A stretch of 64,000 nucleotides of DNA from Pseudoalteromonas apostichopi (GCF_030297135.1 NZ_AP028065.1:2852001-2916000), one strand, 5' to 3'; positions 1 through 9,979 are shown, counted from the first letter of the stretch. The notes: a model not told the origin generated them from the sequence alone. Made by a program: numbers and translations.

Positions 1-1757
1 CTGACATGGTTGCTATGATTGGTACTTCAGCAGCTCTTGCTATCTCTGGTATCCCATTCAATGGTCCTATCGGTGCATCACGCGTTGGTTTCATCAACGG
101 CGAATATGTACTTAACCCAACACTAGCTGAGCTTGAAGAGAGCCAATTAGACCTAGTTGTTGCAGGTACTGATAACGCAGTACTTATGGTTGAATCAGAA
201 GCTGAAACACTATCTGAAGAAGTAATGTTAGGTGCGGTTGTTTATGGTCATGAGCAATCTCAAGCTATCATCAACGCAATCAACGAATTCAAAGCTGAAG
301 CAGGTAAACCAGCTTGGGATTGGACTGCACCAGAGAAAAACGTAACACTTGCTGAGAAAATCTCTGCAATCGCTGCTGAAAAAGTAGGTGAAGCATACCG
401 CATCACTGACAAAGTAGCGCGTAAAGAAGCACTAGGTGTAGCGAAAGAAGAAGTTGTTGCTACTTTAACTGCAGAGCTTGCTGAAGGCGAAGAGCTAGAT
501 ACACAAGAAGTTGGTAAACTATTTGGTTCTTTAGAAAAAGAAATCGTTCGTGGCCGTATCATCGCAGGTGAGAAGCGTATCGATGGTCGTGAACCAGATA
601 TGATCCGTGCACTAGACGTAATGACAGGGGTTTTACCTCGTACTCACGGTTCTGCAATCTTTACTCGTGGTGAGACGCAAGCACTTGTTACTGCAACACT
701 TGGTACAGAGCGTGATTCACAGTTAATCGATGATTTAACTGGTACTAACAAAAACCACTTTATGCTGCACTATAACTTCCCTCCGTTCTGCGTAGGTGAA
801 ACTGGTTTTGTTGGCTCACCTAAGCGTCGTGAGATCGGTCACGGTAACTTAGCTAAGCGTGGTATTGCAGCTGTATTACCAACGTTAACTGACTTCCCAT
901 ACTCAATCCGTGTTGTTTCAGAAATCACTGAATCAAATGGTTCATCGTCTATGGCATCAGTATGTGGTACGTCATTAGCTCTTATGAATGCTGGTGTACC
1001 AATTAAAGCATCTGTTGCTGGTATTGCGATGGGTCTAGTTAAAGAAGGCGAAGATTTCGTTGTTCTTTCTGACATCTTAGGTGATGAAGATCACTTAGGT
1101 GACATGGACTTTAAAGTAGCGGGTACTTCTAATGGTATCACTGCATTACAAATGGATATCAAGATCGAAGGTATCACTAAAGAAATCATGCAAATCGCTC
1201 TTAAACAGGCGAAAGCAGCACGTTTACACATCTTAGGTGTTATGGACGAAGCGATTTCAGCACCTTCTGAAGAGTTATCTCAGTTCGCGCCACGCATTTA
1301 CACAATGCAAATCCCTGCGAAGAAAATTGCTGAAGTTATCGGTAAAGGTGGCGCAACTATCCGTCAACTTACAGAAGAAACTGGTACTACGATTGAAATC
1401 GAAGATGACGGTACAATCAAGATCGCAGCAACTGATGGCATCAGCGCTAACGATGCTATTAAGCGTATCGAGCAATTAACTGCTGAGCTAGAAGTAGGTA
1501 CTATCTACACTGGTAAAGTTGTTCGTATCGTTGATTTTGGTGCGTTCGTTAATATTCTTCCAGGTAAAGATGGTCTAGTGCACATTTCACAAATCAGCAC
1601 TGAGCGTGTTAACAACGTGACTGACCACCTGAGCGAAGGCCAAGAAGTTAAAGTTAAAGTTCTTGAAGTAGATCGCCAAGGTCGTGTACGTCTAAGCATC
1701 AAAGAAGCTATGGAATCAGCTGCTGAAGAAAAAGCAGAAGAGTCTAAAGACGCTTAA
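1..1757 (+). CDS. pnp: Polyribonucleotide nucleotidyltransferase (PNPase), 3' part
   Basis: Phosphorolytic 3'-to-5' exoribonuclease, core of the RNA degradosome in the cytoplasm. The gene is open to the left edge, so about the first 120-130 residues of a ~700-residue protein are missing; the Met at position 6 is internal. Visible parts in order are the end of the first RNase PH domain, the linker helices, the second RNase PH domain with the conserved FCVGETGFVGSPKRREIGHG block, a KH domain with the GKGG loop (near position 1345) and a C-terminal S1 domain starting near 1495. The acidic, Ala/Glu/Lys-rich tail is normal for this family. nlpI follows, as in enterobacteria and vibrios. Confidence 0.97.
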   Translation, partial: DMVAMIGTSAALAISGIPFNGPIGASRVGFINGEYVLNPTLAELEESQLDLVVAGTDNAVLMVESEAETLSEEVMLGAVVYGHEQSQAIINAINEFKAEAGKPAWDWTAPEKNVTLAEKISAIAAEKVGEAYRITDKVARKEALGVAKEEVVATLTAELAEGEELDTQEVGKLFGSLEKEIVRGRIIAGEKRIDGREPDMIRALDVMTGVLPRTHGSAIFTRGETQALVTATLGTERDSQLIDDLTGTNKNHFMLHYNFPPFCVGETGFVGSPKRREIGHGNLAKRGIAAVLPTLTDFPYSIRVVSEITESNGSSSMASVCGTSLALMNAGVPIKASVAGIAMGLVKEGEDFVVLSDILGDEDHLGDMDFKVAGTSNGITALQMDIKIEGITKEIMQIALKQAKAARLHILGVMDEAISAPSEELSQFAPRIYTMQIPAKKIAEVIGKGGATIRQLTEETGTTIEIEDDGTIKIAATDGISANDAIKRIEQLTAELEVGTIYTGKVVRIVDFGAFVNILPGKDGLVHISQISTERVNNVTDHLSEGQEVKVKVLEVDRQGRVRLSIKEAMESAAEEKAEESKDA

Positions 1758-1793
1758 TGATGATTGAATAACCAGTTATTTGCTGGATATAAG

Positions 1794-1821
1794 AAAAAGG
1801 GGCTGTTTAGCCCCTTTTTTT
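1794..1821 (+). terminator. Rho-independent terminator after pnp
   Basis: A GGGGCT/AGCCCC stem with a GTTT loop is flanked by five A and seven T, so the stem can extend by A-T pairs. It lies 37 bases after the pnp stop and before the nlpI ribosome binding site, so it should separate most pnp transcription from nlpI. Confidence 0.9.
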
Positions 1822-1885
1822 ATGCTTTAATGAAACCTATCCGCTTCGATTTTGTCTACAGAGAATTCAGGTATTAAGGAATTTA

Positions 1886-2764
1886 ATGATTTTTAAACAC
1901 TTAGCATTGACCGCTGTGGCTATTTTTTCTTTAAGTGCATGCCAAACCACCACACAATCTGAGTCAGTCCCTATTGTTAATGTGCCTTTTACCGCACCAT
2001 TGGCGCCTGATTTTCGTAATGAAATTACGATTGCTCGTTACTCTGAGTTGTTAAACCGCGCAGATTTAAGTGCTGAGCAACAGGCTAAGCTTTATTACGA
2101 TCGCGGCGTGTTATTTGACAGCTTAGGTATGTCGACGTTAGCGCGAATAGACTTTAACCGTGCGATTAAGCTCAAACCAGATTTGGCTGAGGTATATAAC
2201 TTTTTAGGTATTCACCACACACTGATGCAGCAGTATGAACAAGCCTACGAATTTTTTGATTCTGCACTTGAGCTTAATGAGCAGCATGAGTACGCCTATT
2301 TAAATCGTGGGATTGCACTTTACTATGGTGAGCGCCCATTACTTGCACAAGATGATTTACAACAGTTTTTAAATCGTTCACCCAGCGATCCTTATCGTGT
2401 GTTATGGCTTTATTTAGCGCAATCAGAAGCTGATAAAAAGCAAGCCTTAATTGATTTAAAAGCTAACTCACAAGGTGTAGATGAGTCACAATGGGGTTAC
2501 CAACTCTTGGCACTTTACTTAGGTGACATTAGTGAGTTTGAATTTTTATCTGGCATTATTGAAGGCGTTACTTCAGAGCAAGAGTATGCACATCGCTTAT
2601 GTGAAGCTTATTTCTATTTAGCTAAAATGCATCAAGCAGCTGGTGATAACTACCTTGCTGCTGACTATTTTAGGCTTGCCCTTGCCACCAATGTACATGA
2701 ATTTGTTGAATACAAATATGCCCGTTTAGAGCTTGAGTTAATGGCTGGTGAAAACGCAAGCTAA
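1886..2764 (+). CDS. nlpI: Lipoprotein NlpI, TPR adaptor
   Basis: Outer-membrane lipoprotein that in E. coli acts as an adaptor for peptidoglycan hydrolases and the protease Prc. The N-terminus is a lipoprotein signal with lipobox LSAC, Cys19 being the lipidation site and Gln20 at +2 favouring outer-membrane sorting. TPR helices follow at about residues 60-170. At 292 residues it matches E. coli NlpI (294), and the position right after pnp is the conserved one. An AAGGA motif precedes the ATG. The last 17 bases overlap the next gene, suggesting translational coupling. Confidence 0.93.
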   Translation: MIFKHLALTAVAIFSLSACQTTTQSESVPIVNVPFTAPLAPDFRNEITIARYSELLNRADLSAEQQAKLYYDRGVLFDSLGMSTLARIDFNRAIKLKPDLAEVYNFLGIHHTLMQQYEQAYEFFDSALELNEQHEYAYLNRGIALYYGERPLLAQDDLQQFLNRSPSDPYRVLWLYLAQSEADKKQALIDLKANSQGVDESQWGYQLLALYLGDISEFEFLSGIIEGVTSEQEYAHRLCEAYFYLAKMHQAAGDNYLAADYFRLALATNVHEFVEYKYARLELELMAGENAS

Positions 2765-3950
2765 GGTTTCTTTAATTGTGATTCTATTACTGAGCTTGGG
2801 TCTTGTTTCAAGCTCAGTGTCTCGTTTTATTCCCGCTTATTTTTATTACGCAAATACCAGCCCTTCACAAGTGACAGCTATCTATCATTTAGCGCCGAGT
2901 GCTATTAATTTGCAGCATTTAGTGTTGAGTAACTCGCAACTTCGCCAGCTGGCAAAGCTCGATGATAGCAATGCCGTGTATCAGCTTGCGCTTAGGTTTT
3001 TGCAGCAACAAGACTACACTGCAGCAAAATTATGGTGGCAGCCTTACTTTGCTGAATTTACTTTATTGCAGCAGCAAGCCTTAGCGGATCAGCTAGTCCA
3101 AACGCAACAGTGGCACGATATAAGCGGTTTAGGCCAAGCTGGCAAGTTACCCGAGGGGGATGCTAAGCAAGCTTGGCTATTGCAACAACAAATGCCGGTA
3201 GCTCAAATTGCCCCTGCTTATGCTCAGCAACAGCAATTTGCTTTATCAACAGCGACTTTACAAGCAAGCAGCCAGTGCAAATTTAATGTTTTAATGATGA
3301 CAGATCACTACAAAGGGATTCAGGCTTTAAATCAGTATAAGCAGCAATACAGCAAAGCTCCTGAGCCCGCCAAAGACAGCTTTTGCTTCACTGAGGTTGT
3401 TTATGTAGCCGATAAATTTAAGTGTGATGCAAGTGGTGGGGCGCTTAGTTGTAATTGGCAAAATGCTGCAGAGCAAAAATGGCCTGAAGGTTTTGACTTT
3501 ATTGTGATGATGTCGAATCAAGGGGCAGCAAATGTTCAAGGCGGTATTATGCATATTAACTCATCGCAACCTTATGCAGTGTTTTTACATGAATTAATGC
3601 ACTTTAGTGGTTTTGAAGATGAATATGCTTTAGCAGAGAAAAAACAGCAGTGGCTGTGCAAGCAGCAAGGGTTAGTCGCTCCAAATTTATTTATCGCAAA
3701 TGGCGTTCTTCCACCAAAAAGCTGGCAAAAGAGTGTCGCTTGCGACAATGAAAAAGCCTATAAACCTAGCCCTAATTGGTCGATTATGCAGTACCAAACT
3801 ATGGGGTTATCTGAGCAATACAGAGCGCTTTGGCAAAAACAAATTAACCAGCCCTTAACAAAGCCGGTTCGGTTTTCTGAATATTTTGCCTTTTTAGGCT
3901 TAAAGCCAGTGTTTACAACAGCTTCCAAAGAGCAGAATTTTTCTGACTAA
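2748..3950 (+). CDS. Membrane-anchored protein with HExxH metalloprotease-like motif
   Basis: I do not recognise a named family. The protein (400 aa, GTG start inside the end of nlpI) has an N-terminal hydrophobic segment at about residues 8-26 that could be a signal anchor, then a Gln-rich helical region, then a C-terminal domain with several cysteines, which suggests a periplasmic location. Residues 281-285 read HELMH, followed by FSGFEDEY. This HExxH...G..DEY pattern resembles the zinc site of M64-type (IgA-peptidase-like) metallopeptidases, in which the downstream acidic residues help complete the site. A zinc peptidase acting in the periplasm is inferred. The 17-base overlap with nlpI suggests co-expression and perhaps a role in envelope turnover. 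Confidence 0.6.
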   Translation: MKTQAKVSLIVILLLSLGLVSSSVSRFIPAYFYYANTSPSQVTAIYHLAPSAINLQHLVLSNSQLRQLAKLDDSNAVYQLALRFLQQQDYTAAKLWWQPYFAEFTLLQQQALADQLVQTQQWHDISGLGQAGKLPEGDAKQAWLLQQQMPVAQIAPAYAQQQQFALSTATLQASSQCKFNVLMMTDHYKGIQALNQYKQQYSKAPEPAKDSFCFTEVVYVADKFKCDASGGALSCNWQNAAEQKWPEGFDFIVMMSNQGAANVQGGIMHINSSQPYAVFLHELMHFSGFEDEYALAEKKQQWLCKQQGLVAPNLFIANGVLPPKSWQKSVACDNEKAYKPSPNWSIMQYQTMGLSEQYRALWQKQINQPLTKPVRFSEYFAFLGLKPVFTTASKEQNFSD

Positions 3951-4161
3951 TCGACTATTTATTGCTATTTTAGTATGCAAAGCGGTTAAATATTGTGCAA
4001 ATAGGAGTGTCTCCTATAGACAAAATAGCACCTGATCAGTATAACTATACGCATTGTAAGCTTTTTTTGAAGCCAACTTTTAACCATCCAAATGAACAGT
4101 ACGCAACTAATTAAAACTAGAGCGGTATTGATATTCTTATGACACTAAAAGGCTCCTAATT

Positions 4162-6954
4162 ATGACTTTGCTCTGGATACCCCTGTTATCCTTAATCGGC
4201 AGTGTTATTTCATCCTGCACTTCAAAACTAACACGTAACCAAAGCACTGCTTTGACCATGTTAGCGCCTTTGATTGCCCTTGGAATTGTATTTTCGTATA
4301 CCCCTGCAGTCTTTTCTGGTGAAATAATTCGCTACACTGCTGAGTGGATCCCGCTTTTAAACATGCAAGTTTCGTTTCGACTTGATGGTTTAACGTTACT
4401 CTTTCTGTATATGATCTTGGGTATAGGTACCCTAGTGATTTTTTATGCGCGTTATTACTTGAGTAATAGCGACTCAATGCCAAAGCTATACTGCTATTTA
4501 ATGCTATTTATGACCGCAATGGTTGGCATCGTGATGTCAAACAATGTGATTCAGCTTTGGTTTTTTTGGGAGCTTACCAGTATTAGCTCTTTTTTATTGA
4601 TCAGTTATTGGTGGCATAAATCAGAAGCTCGAAAAGGCGCGCGCATGGCGCTTGCTATTACCGGTGCCGGTGGTCTTGCATTACTAGCTGGTTTATTACT
4701 TATTGGTGATATTGTTGGTAGTTATAATCTTGACGTTATTTTAGCAAGCAAAGCGCTTATTCAATCTCATGAACTCTATGAAGTTGCGCTGGTATTAGTG
4801 CTATTAGGTGCTTTTACCAAATCTGCGCAATTTCCATTTCATTTCTGGTTACCACATGCGATGGCGGCACCGACACCAGTCAGTGCCTACTTACACTCTG
4901 CAACCATGGTTAAAGCGGGTATCTTTTTATTAGCGCGTTTTTATCCAGCGCTATCAGGCACAGATACTTGGTTTATCTTAGTGGCGATGACGGGTCTGGC
5001 GACTTTATTGGTTGGCGCTTATATCGCGTTGTTTAAGCATGATTTAAAAGGCTTGTTGGCTTATTCAACAATCAGCCATTTAGGTTTAATTACATTACTC
5101 TTAGGTTTAGACACTGAGCTTGCTACAGTGGCTGCTATTTTCCACATTATTAACCACGCTACGTTTAAAGCGTCGTTATTTATGGCAACGGGTATCATTG
5201 ATCATGAAACTGGCACCCGTGATATGCGTAAACTTAATGGTATGTGGCGATTTATGCCGTATACCGCCACACTTGCTATGGTGGCAGCTGCAGCCATGGC
5301 GGGCGTGCCACTGTTAAATGGTTTCTTGTCGAAAGAAATGTTCTTTGCCGAAACACTACATCAACAAGTGCTTGGCTCTATGTCGTGGTTAATTCCAGTG
5401 TTAGCAACGATTGCTGGTGCACTATCTGTGGCGTATTCAGCGCGCTTTATTCATGACGTGTTTTTCAATGGCGACCCAATTGATTTGCCAAAACAGCCCC
5501 ATGAGCCACCACGCTATATGCGTGTACCAATCGAAATTTTGGTTGTGCTGTGTTTACTCGTTGGTATGTTCCCGCACTTTGCAGTAAGCGATATTTTAGC
5601 TTCGGCATCTTTCGCAGTGCTTGGTAATGTAGCCCCGGATTATAAGCTATCAGTATGGCATGGCTTTAACTTACCTCTGTTAATGAGTTTTATTGCAACA
5701 AGCGTTGGTGTGATGATTTATGTGCAGCGTAAGCACCTGTTCCACTTCCAAGCGTCATTACCAACTTTGAATGCTAAAAAAGGCTTTGAGCGTGGCTTAT
5801 ATAGCTTGATTAAGTGGTCACAAGAAAAGATTAAACGTATCGAAAATGGCTCCTTACAGCGTTATGCCTTTGTGATGATTGCGGTGGTGCTCATGTGTGC
5901 GGGTTGGCCTTTATTTGAAATGCGCCAGTTAGCAGGAGCAAGCGAGTTAACCCCAATCGATTTCCATAATGCAATAGGTGCAGGCTTACTAATAATTGGT
6001 GCGTTGGCAACGGTTATTTGGCACCGCTCACGAATGATATCTTTGATTATGATTTCAATTGTAGGCCTGATGGTATCTGTTGCTTTCACTCGATTCTCTG
6101 CGCCAGATTTAGCACTGACTCAGTTAACGGTTGAAGTTGTCACCGTGATGCTACTGATGCTTGCACTGTTCTTTTTACCGCAGCGTACTCCGAAAGAATC
6201 GAGCTCACTGCGTATTCTGCGTGACTTGGGTATCTCATCGGCCATTGGTGTGGTTGTGGCAAGTATTTGTTATGCGCTTCTGACAAGACCACTTGAGTCA
6301 ATTTCTGACTTCTTTGTTGCCAATGCAAAAACTGGCGGTGGTGGTACTAACGTTGTAAACGTTATCCTCGTTGACTTTAGGGGGTTTGATACCCTAGGTG
6401 AAATTACCGTATTGGGTATTGCTGCATTAGGTATTTATAAACTGCTTATTAACTTGCCGCTGTTTATGCCAGCAAGTGATAGCGAAGGGCGCCCATGGGC
6501 AAGAGAGCGTTACCCAATTCTACTCTCGAGTATTTCACAAAGCTTGTTACCACTTGCATTACTTGTGTCTGCGTATATTTTCTTACGTGGCCATAACTTA
6601 CCAGGTGGTGGCTTTATTGCAGGACTCGTTACCGCGATTGCATTTATTTTGCAATATATGGCCAATGGTTCGCATTGGATTGCAGACAGATTTGACGTGA
6701 ATTATCGTAAGATTATTGCGTCAGGTATTGCTATTGCATTGTTCACAGGTATTGGAAGTTGGTTCTTCGAACGTCCATTCCTAACAACCTGGTTTGATTA
6801 TTTTGATATTCCGTTAGTCGGCAAAACAGAACTTGCTAGTGCTATCGTATTTGATTTAGGTGTGTATTTAACTGTTGTAGGTGCAACGCTGATGATTTTA
6901 GCAAGTTTAGGTAAATTAACTGCTGATACACCCAAGCAAGAGGTAAATATTTAA
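4162..6954 (+). CDS. mrpA: Mrp Na+/H+ antiporter subunit A (fused A+B type)
   Basis: Large subunit of the multi-subunit Mrp/Mnh/Pha cation/proton antiporter of the inner membrane, homologous to the NuoL proton-pumping subunit. About 20 membrane segments can be seen. Residues ~60-450 hold the NADH-dehydrogenase-like antiporter domain with the conserved FWELTSISSFLLI and HSATMVKAGIFLLAR blocks. The C-terminal ~150 residues (LLVSAYIFLRGHNLPGGGF onwards) correspond to the separate MrpB of Bacillus, so this is the fused A/B form (group 2, as in Pseudomonas and Rhizobium Pha systems), which explains the absence of a separate mrpB. It heads an operon in which every junction overlaps or is under 10 bases. 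The ATG is preceded by an AAGGCTCC-type binding site. Confidence 0.95.
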   Translation: MTLLWIPLLSLIGSVISSCTSKLTRNQSTALTMLAPLIALGIVFSYTPAVFSGEIIRYTAEWIPLLNMQVSFRLDGLTLLFLYMILGIGTLVIFYARYYLSNSDSMPKLYCYLMLFMTAMVGIVMSNNVIQLWFFWELTSISSFLLISYWWHKSEARKGARMALAITGAGGLALLAGLLLIGDIVGSYNLDVILASKALIQSHELYEVALVLVLLGAFTKSAQFPFHFWLPHAMAAPTPVSAYLHSATMVKAGIFLLARFYPALSGTDTWFILVAMTGLATLLVGAYIALFKHDLKGLLAYSTISHLGLITLLLGLDTELATVAAIFHIINHATFKASLFMATGIIDHETGTRDMRKLNGMWRFMPYTATLAMVAAAAMAGVPLLNGFLSKEMFFAETLHQQVLGSMSWLIPVLATIAGALSVAYSARFIHDVFFNGDPIDLPKQPHEPPRYMRVPIEILVVLCLLVGMFPHFAVSDILASASFAVLGNVAPDYKLSVWHGFNLPLLMSFIATSVGVMIYVQRKHLFHFQASLPTLNAKKGFERGLYSLIKWSQEKIKRIENGSLQRYAFVMIAVVLMCAGWPLFEMRQLAGASELTPIDFHNAIGAGLLIIGALATVIWHRSRMISLIMISIVGLMVSVAFTRFSAPDLALTQLTVEVVTVMLLMLALFFLPQRTPKESSSLRILRDLGISSAIGVVVASICYALLTRPLESISDFFVANAKTGGGGTNVVNVILVDFRGFDTLGEITVLGIAALGIYKLLINLPLFMPASDSEGRPWARERYPILLSSISQSLLPLALLVSAYIFLRGHNLPGGGFIAGLVTAIAFILQYMANGSHWIADRFDVNYRKIIASGIAIALFTGIGSWFFERPFLTTWFDYFDIPLVGKTELASAIVFDLGVYLTVVGATLMILASLGKLTADTPKQEVNI

Positions 6955-7298
6955 TGGAAGTATTGTACGCATCGTGCGTCGGCGTGCTGGTTGCATGCGG
7001 AATTTACTTAATATTGCGGGCTCGTACTTTCCCTGTGGTACTCGGCCTGACTATGTTGTCGTATGCAGTTAACCTGTTTTTATTCTCTTCAGGTCGCTTA
7101 ACAATTAACAAAGCGGCTGTACTTGGTACAGGCAGTGAGTATGCCGACCCACTCCCTCAAGCGCTGGTTTTAACAGCAATTGTAATTGGCTTTGCGATGA
7201 CCGCTTTTGTGGTTATTTTAGCGATTCGTGGTCGTGCAGATTTGGGTAATGACCATGTTGATGGTCACCTTGTTAAATCATCGAAGGAGCAAAAATGA
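6954..7298 (+). CDS. mrpC: Mrp antiporter subunit C
   Basis: Small NuoK-like integral membrane subunit of the Mrp antiporter with three predicted membrane helices in 114 residues. The conserved DPLPQALVLTAIVIGFA stretch of MrpC/NuoK lies at about residues 61-78. Its ATG shares one base with the mrpA stop (TAATG), a coupling junction. Confidence 0.94.
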   Translation: MEVLYASCVGVLVACGIYLILRARTFPVVLGLTMLSYAVNLFLFSSGRLTINKAAVLGTGSEYADPLPQALVLTAIVIGFAMTAFVVILAIRGRADLGNDHVDGHLVKSSKEQK

Positions 7299-8812
7299 TT
7301 CAGCATTTAGCTTCTTTACCGATTCTAATTCCGATGTTGGCAGGTGTTATTTTACTCATGCCGCCATGTGGTAAAAACTTACATATCCGTCGTGTTTCGT
7401 CGGTTATTTTGTCGATTGTCACATTATCAGTAAGTGCTTACTTATTATACCACGTTAATAGTACAGCACCGCTTGTTTACGCAATCGGTGACTGGTCTGC
7501 ACCATTTGGTATTGTGCTGGTTGCCGATAGACTAGCAACACTACTGGTGTTACTTACCAGTTTCCTTGGTGCGGTTGTAGTGCTCTATAGCTGTGCAGGT
7601 GATGATAAAAAAGGGAGCTTTTTCCACCCATTAGTGCACTTTTTAGTGTTAGGTGTTAATGGTGCCTTTTTAACTGGCGATGTGTTTAACTTATTCGTAT
7701 TCTTTGAAGTCTTGTTAATTGCCTCATACTCATTATTGATGCATGCAGGTAACAAACACAGTACACGTGCTGCACTGCAATATGTGATTTTAAACTTAAT
7801 TGGTTCAAGTGTGTTCTTGATTGCGCTAGGTGTACTTTATGGTGTACTAGGCACATTGAATATTGCTGATTTAGCGCAAAAAGTCCCGCAATTGACGGGT
7901 GACGATGTTTACCTCGCTAAAATTGGTGGTTTGTTATTAATTGTGGTATTTGCTTTAAAAGGCGCGTTATTACCATTGCATTTATGGTTACCGAATACCT
8001 ACGCAAGTGCAATGCCATTGGTGGCTGCATTATTTGCGATTATGACCAAGGTAGGTGTTTATGCCATGCTACGTGTGTATACCGTAATATTTGGTGATAA
8101 TGCTGGCGAGCTTGCTCACATGGCACAACCTTGGTTATGGGGCTTAGCACTAGCGACCATAGTTATGGGTGGTATTGGTGTATTAGCGAGTCAAGACCTT
8201 AGAAAGCTTGTTGCGAATCTGGTTGTTGTATCTGTAGGTACTTTAGTGGCATTGGTTGCGATTCAAAATGTCTCTGCAACAGCTGCATTACTTTACTACT
8301 TAGTGCATTCAACTATTATTTGCGCAGCACTATTTTTAATTGCAGATTTAATTGCTCAACAACGCGGTAAAGTTGCCGACCGATTAGTAGCAGGTCGTGC
8401 CGTTGCACAGCCATACTTGCTTGGTGCTTGTTTCATAGTTGCTGCTCTTGCCGTTGTTGGTATGCCGCCGTTATCTGGCTTTGTAGGTAAAGTATGGATT
8501 TTAAAGAGCACGCTAGATAGTGAAAAAGCCATGTTGTTTTGGCCAATTTACCTAGTATCTAGTTTGGCGTTATTAGTGGCGGTTTCACGCGCTGGTACAA
8601 GCTTATTCTGGGATCATACTCATAAAGACAGTGAAGCAATTGAAGGCACCAAAGCACATCCTCTTAAAGTGATTTCAGTAGTTGCGCTACTTGCATGTTC
8701 ACCTTTAATGGTTGTATTTGCAGGACCTATTTCAGACTATATGCTAGCAACATCAGAGCAGTTGTTTGATATCAACACTAGCATCAACACTGTATTACAA
8801 GGAGGCCATTGA
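7295..8812 (+). CDS. mrpD: Mrp antiporter subunit D
   Basis: NuoM/NuoN-like antiporter subunit (505 aa, about 14 membrane segments). The proton-pathway blocks typical of the family are visible, including the VFFEVLLIASYSLLMH segment with its acidic residue and the KGALLPLHLWLP segment with its lysine. It overlaps mrpC by four bases (ATGA) and the mrpE start by one. Confidence 0.95.
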   Translation: MIQHLASLPILIPMLAGVILLMPPCGKNLHIRRVSSVILSIVTLSVSAYLLYHVNSTAPLVYAIGDWSAPFGIVLVADRLATLLVLLTSFLGAVVVLYSCAGDDKKGSFFHPLVHFLVLGVNGAFLTGDVFNLFVFFEVLLIASYSLLMHAGNKHSTRAALQYVILNLIGSSVFLIALGVLYGVLGTLNIADLAQKVPQLTGDDVYLAKIGGLLLIVVFALKGALLPLHLWLPNTYASAMPLVAALFAIMTKVGVYAMLRVYTVIFGDNAGELAHMAQPWLWGLALATIVMGGIGVLASQDLRKLVANLVVVSVGTLVALVAIQNVSATAALLYYLVHSTIICAALFLIADLIAQQRGKVADRLVAGRAVAQPYLLGACFIVAALAVVGMPPLSGFVGKVWILKSTLDSEKAMLFWPIYLVSSLALLVAVSRAGTSLFWDHTHKDSEAIEGTKAHPLKVISVVALLACSPLMVVFAGPISDYMLATSEQLFDINTSINTVLQGGH

Positions 8813-9348
8813 TGCGTTTAGAAGCTCGCTTTCGTTGGTTGCCAACACCATTTCGCAGTGTTTTATTATTTATTGTATGGCTGTTGTTAAATAACAGTGT
8901 GTCGCCTGGACACCTGTTTTTAGCTGCATTTTTCGCAATTACCATTCCGTGGATTACTTTCCCATTTCGTGATCCTCAGCCGCTAATTGTAAGGCCGGGT
9001 CTTGCGTTTAGGCACTTATTGTTGGTGCTTTATGATATTGTGACTGCCAATTTACAAGTGGCACTGTTGATTCTCGGGCCCACTAAAAAATTGCGCCCAG
9101 GTTTTATAAAAGTGCCTTTGGATTTAAGCCACGAAATGCCAATTACTATTTTGGCAAGTACAGTGTCGTTAACGCCGGGTACTGTGAGCGCAGAGGTTTA
9201 CCCTATTCCTGAGTCCCTCGAAGAGGGGGCAGAGATTGAGCAGCGCTATTTATTAATCCATGTGCTCGATTTAGCTGATGAACAAGCGTTAATTAAAACG
9301 ATTAAGCAGCGCTATGAAGCACCGCTTAAGGAGATTTTTCGATGCTAG
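8812..9348 (+). CDS. mrpE: Mrp antiporter subunit E
   Basis: Small subunit (178 aa) with two to three N-terminal hydrophobic segments and a cytoplasmic domain containing the family block ITILASTVSLTPGTVS. The ATG at 8812 was chosen because a full AAGGAGG site lies about seven bases upstream; the TTG one codon earlier is poorly placed. It overlaps the mrpD stop (TGATG) and the mrpF start. Confidence 0.92.
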   Translation: MRLEARFRWLPTPFRSVLLFIVWLLLNNSVSPGHLFLAAFFAITIPWITFPFRDPQPLIVRPGLAFRHLLLVLYDIVTANLQVALLILGPTKKLRPGFIKVPLDLSHEMPITILASTVSLTPGTVSAEVYPIPESLEEGAEIEQRYLLIHVLDLADEQALIKTIKQRYEAPLKEIFRC

Positions 9349-9611
9349 ATACCGTTTTTTTAATAGTTTACGCCATGATAGCTATATCTTTATTATTAAA
9401 CGTGTGGCGGTTAATTGTAGGGCCGTCGGTACCTGATCGTATTTTGGCTTTAGACACTATGTTTATTAACACCATCGCTTTAATTATTCTGTATGGCATG
9501 AGCATGGGAACAGATTTATATTTTGAAGCCGCATTATTAATCGCTATGCTTGGCTTTGTTAGCACGGTAGCTGTATGTAAGTATTTGCTACGTGGCGATA
9601 TTATTGAATAG
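9342..9611 (+). CDS. mrpF: Mrp antiporter subunit F
   Basis: 89-residue membrane subunit with three hydrophobic segments and the conserved GPSVPDRILALDT motif at residues 27-39. The start codon overlaps the mrpE stop by seven bases. MrpF has been proposed to help bile-salt or cation efflux in some bacteria, but as part of this operon it is a structural subunit of the complex. Confidence 0.93.
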   Translation: MLDTVFLIVYAMIAISLLLNVWRLIVGPSVPDRILALDTMFINTIALIILYGMSMGTDLYFEAALLIAMLGFVSTVAVCKYLLRGDIIE

Positions 9612-9619
9612 GGTAGCAA

Positions 9620-9952
9620 ATGATGAGTGAATGGATTGTATCAATCTTACTATTAATTGGTGGTTGCTTTATTCTAATAGGCTCAATAGGCCTTGTGAAA
9701 ATGCCTGATTTTTTTATGCGTTTACACGGTCCAACTAAAGCAACAACCCTAGGAATGGCATCGTTATTGATTGCTGCGATGGTGTATTTTAGCTATACCA
9801 ATGAAGGGATGAGCGTAAAAGAAATTCTCATTTCAATTTTCTTACTGATCACCGCGCCTATTAGCGGCTATATGCTGATTAAGTCAGCAATCCATCATAA
9901 GCTTCGTGCTAAAGATGGCACTAAGGGCCTCGATAACATCGAAGAAGATTAA
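9620..9952 (+). CDS. mrpG: Mrp antiporter subunit G
   Basis: 110-residue last subunit of the Mrp complex, with three membrane helices and the family signature MPDFFMRLHGPTKATTLG at about residues 27-44. It starts eight bases after mrpF. Two adjacent ATG codons (9620 and 9623) are both possible starts. No clear terminator follows; an interspersed repeat begins at the stop codon. Confidence 0.93.
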   Translation: MMSEWIVSILLLIGGCFILIGSIGLVKMPDFFMRLHGPTKATTLGMASLLIAAMVYFSYTNEGMSVKEILISIFLLITAPISGYMLIKSAIHHKLRAKDGTKGLDNIEED

Positions 9953-9979
9953 TACCAGCTCGCAATAATACTTAAGGAA
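9952..9979 (+). repeat. Short interspersed repeat, copy 1
   Basis: The stretch beginning ATACCA and containing CGCAATAATACTTAA (9961-9975) recurs at 55011-55034 in the same orientation, with differences only in the three bases after ATACCA and beyond the core. Both copies sit directly downstream of the end of a transcription unit (mrp operon; tyrR terminator). Confidence 0.6.
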
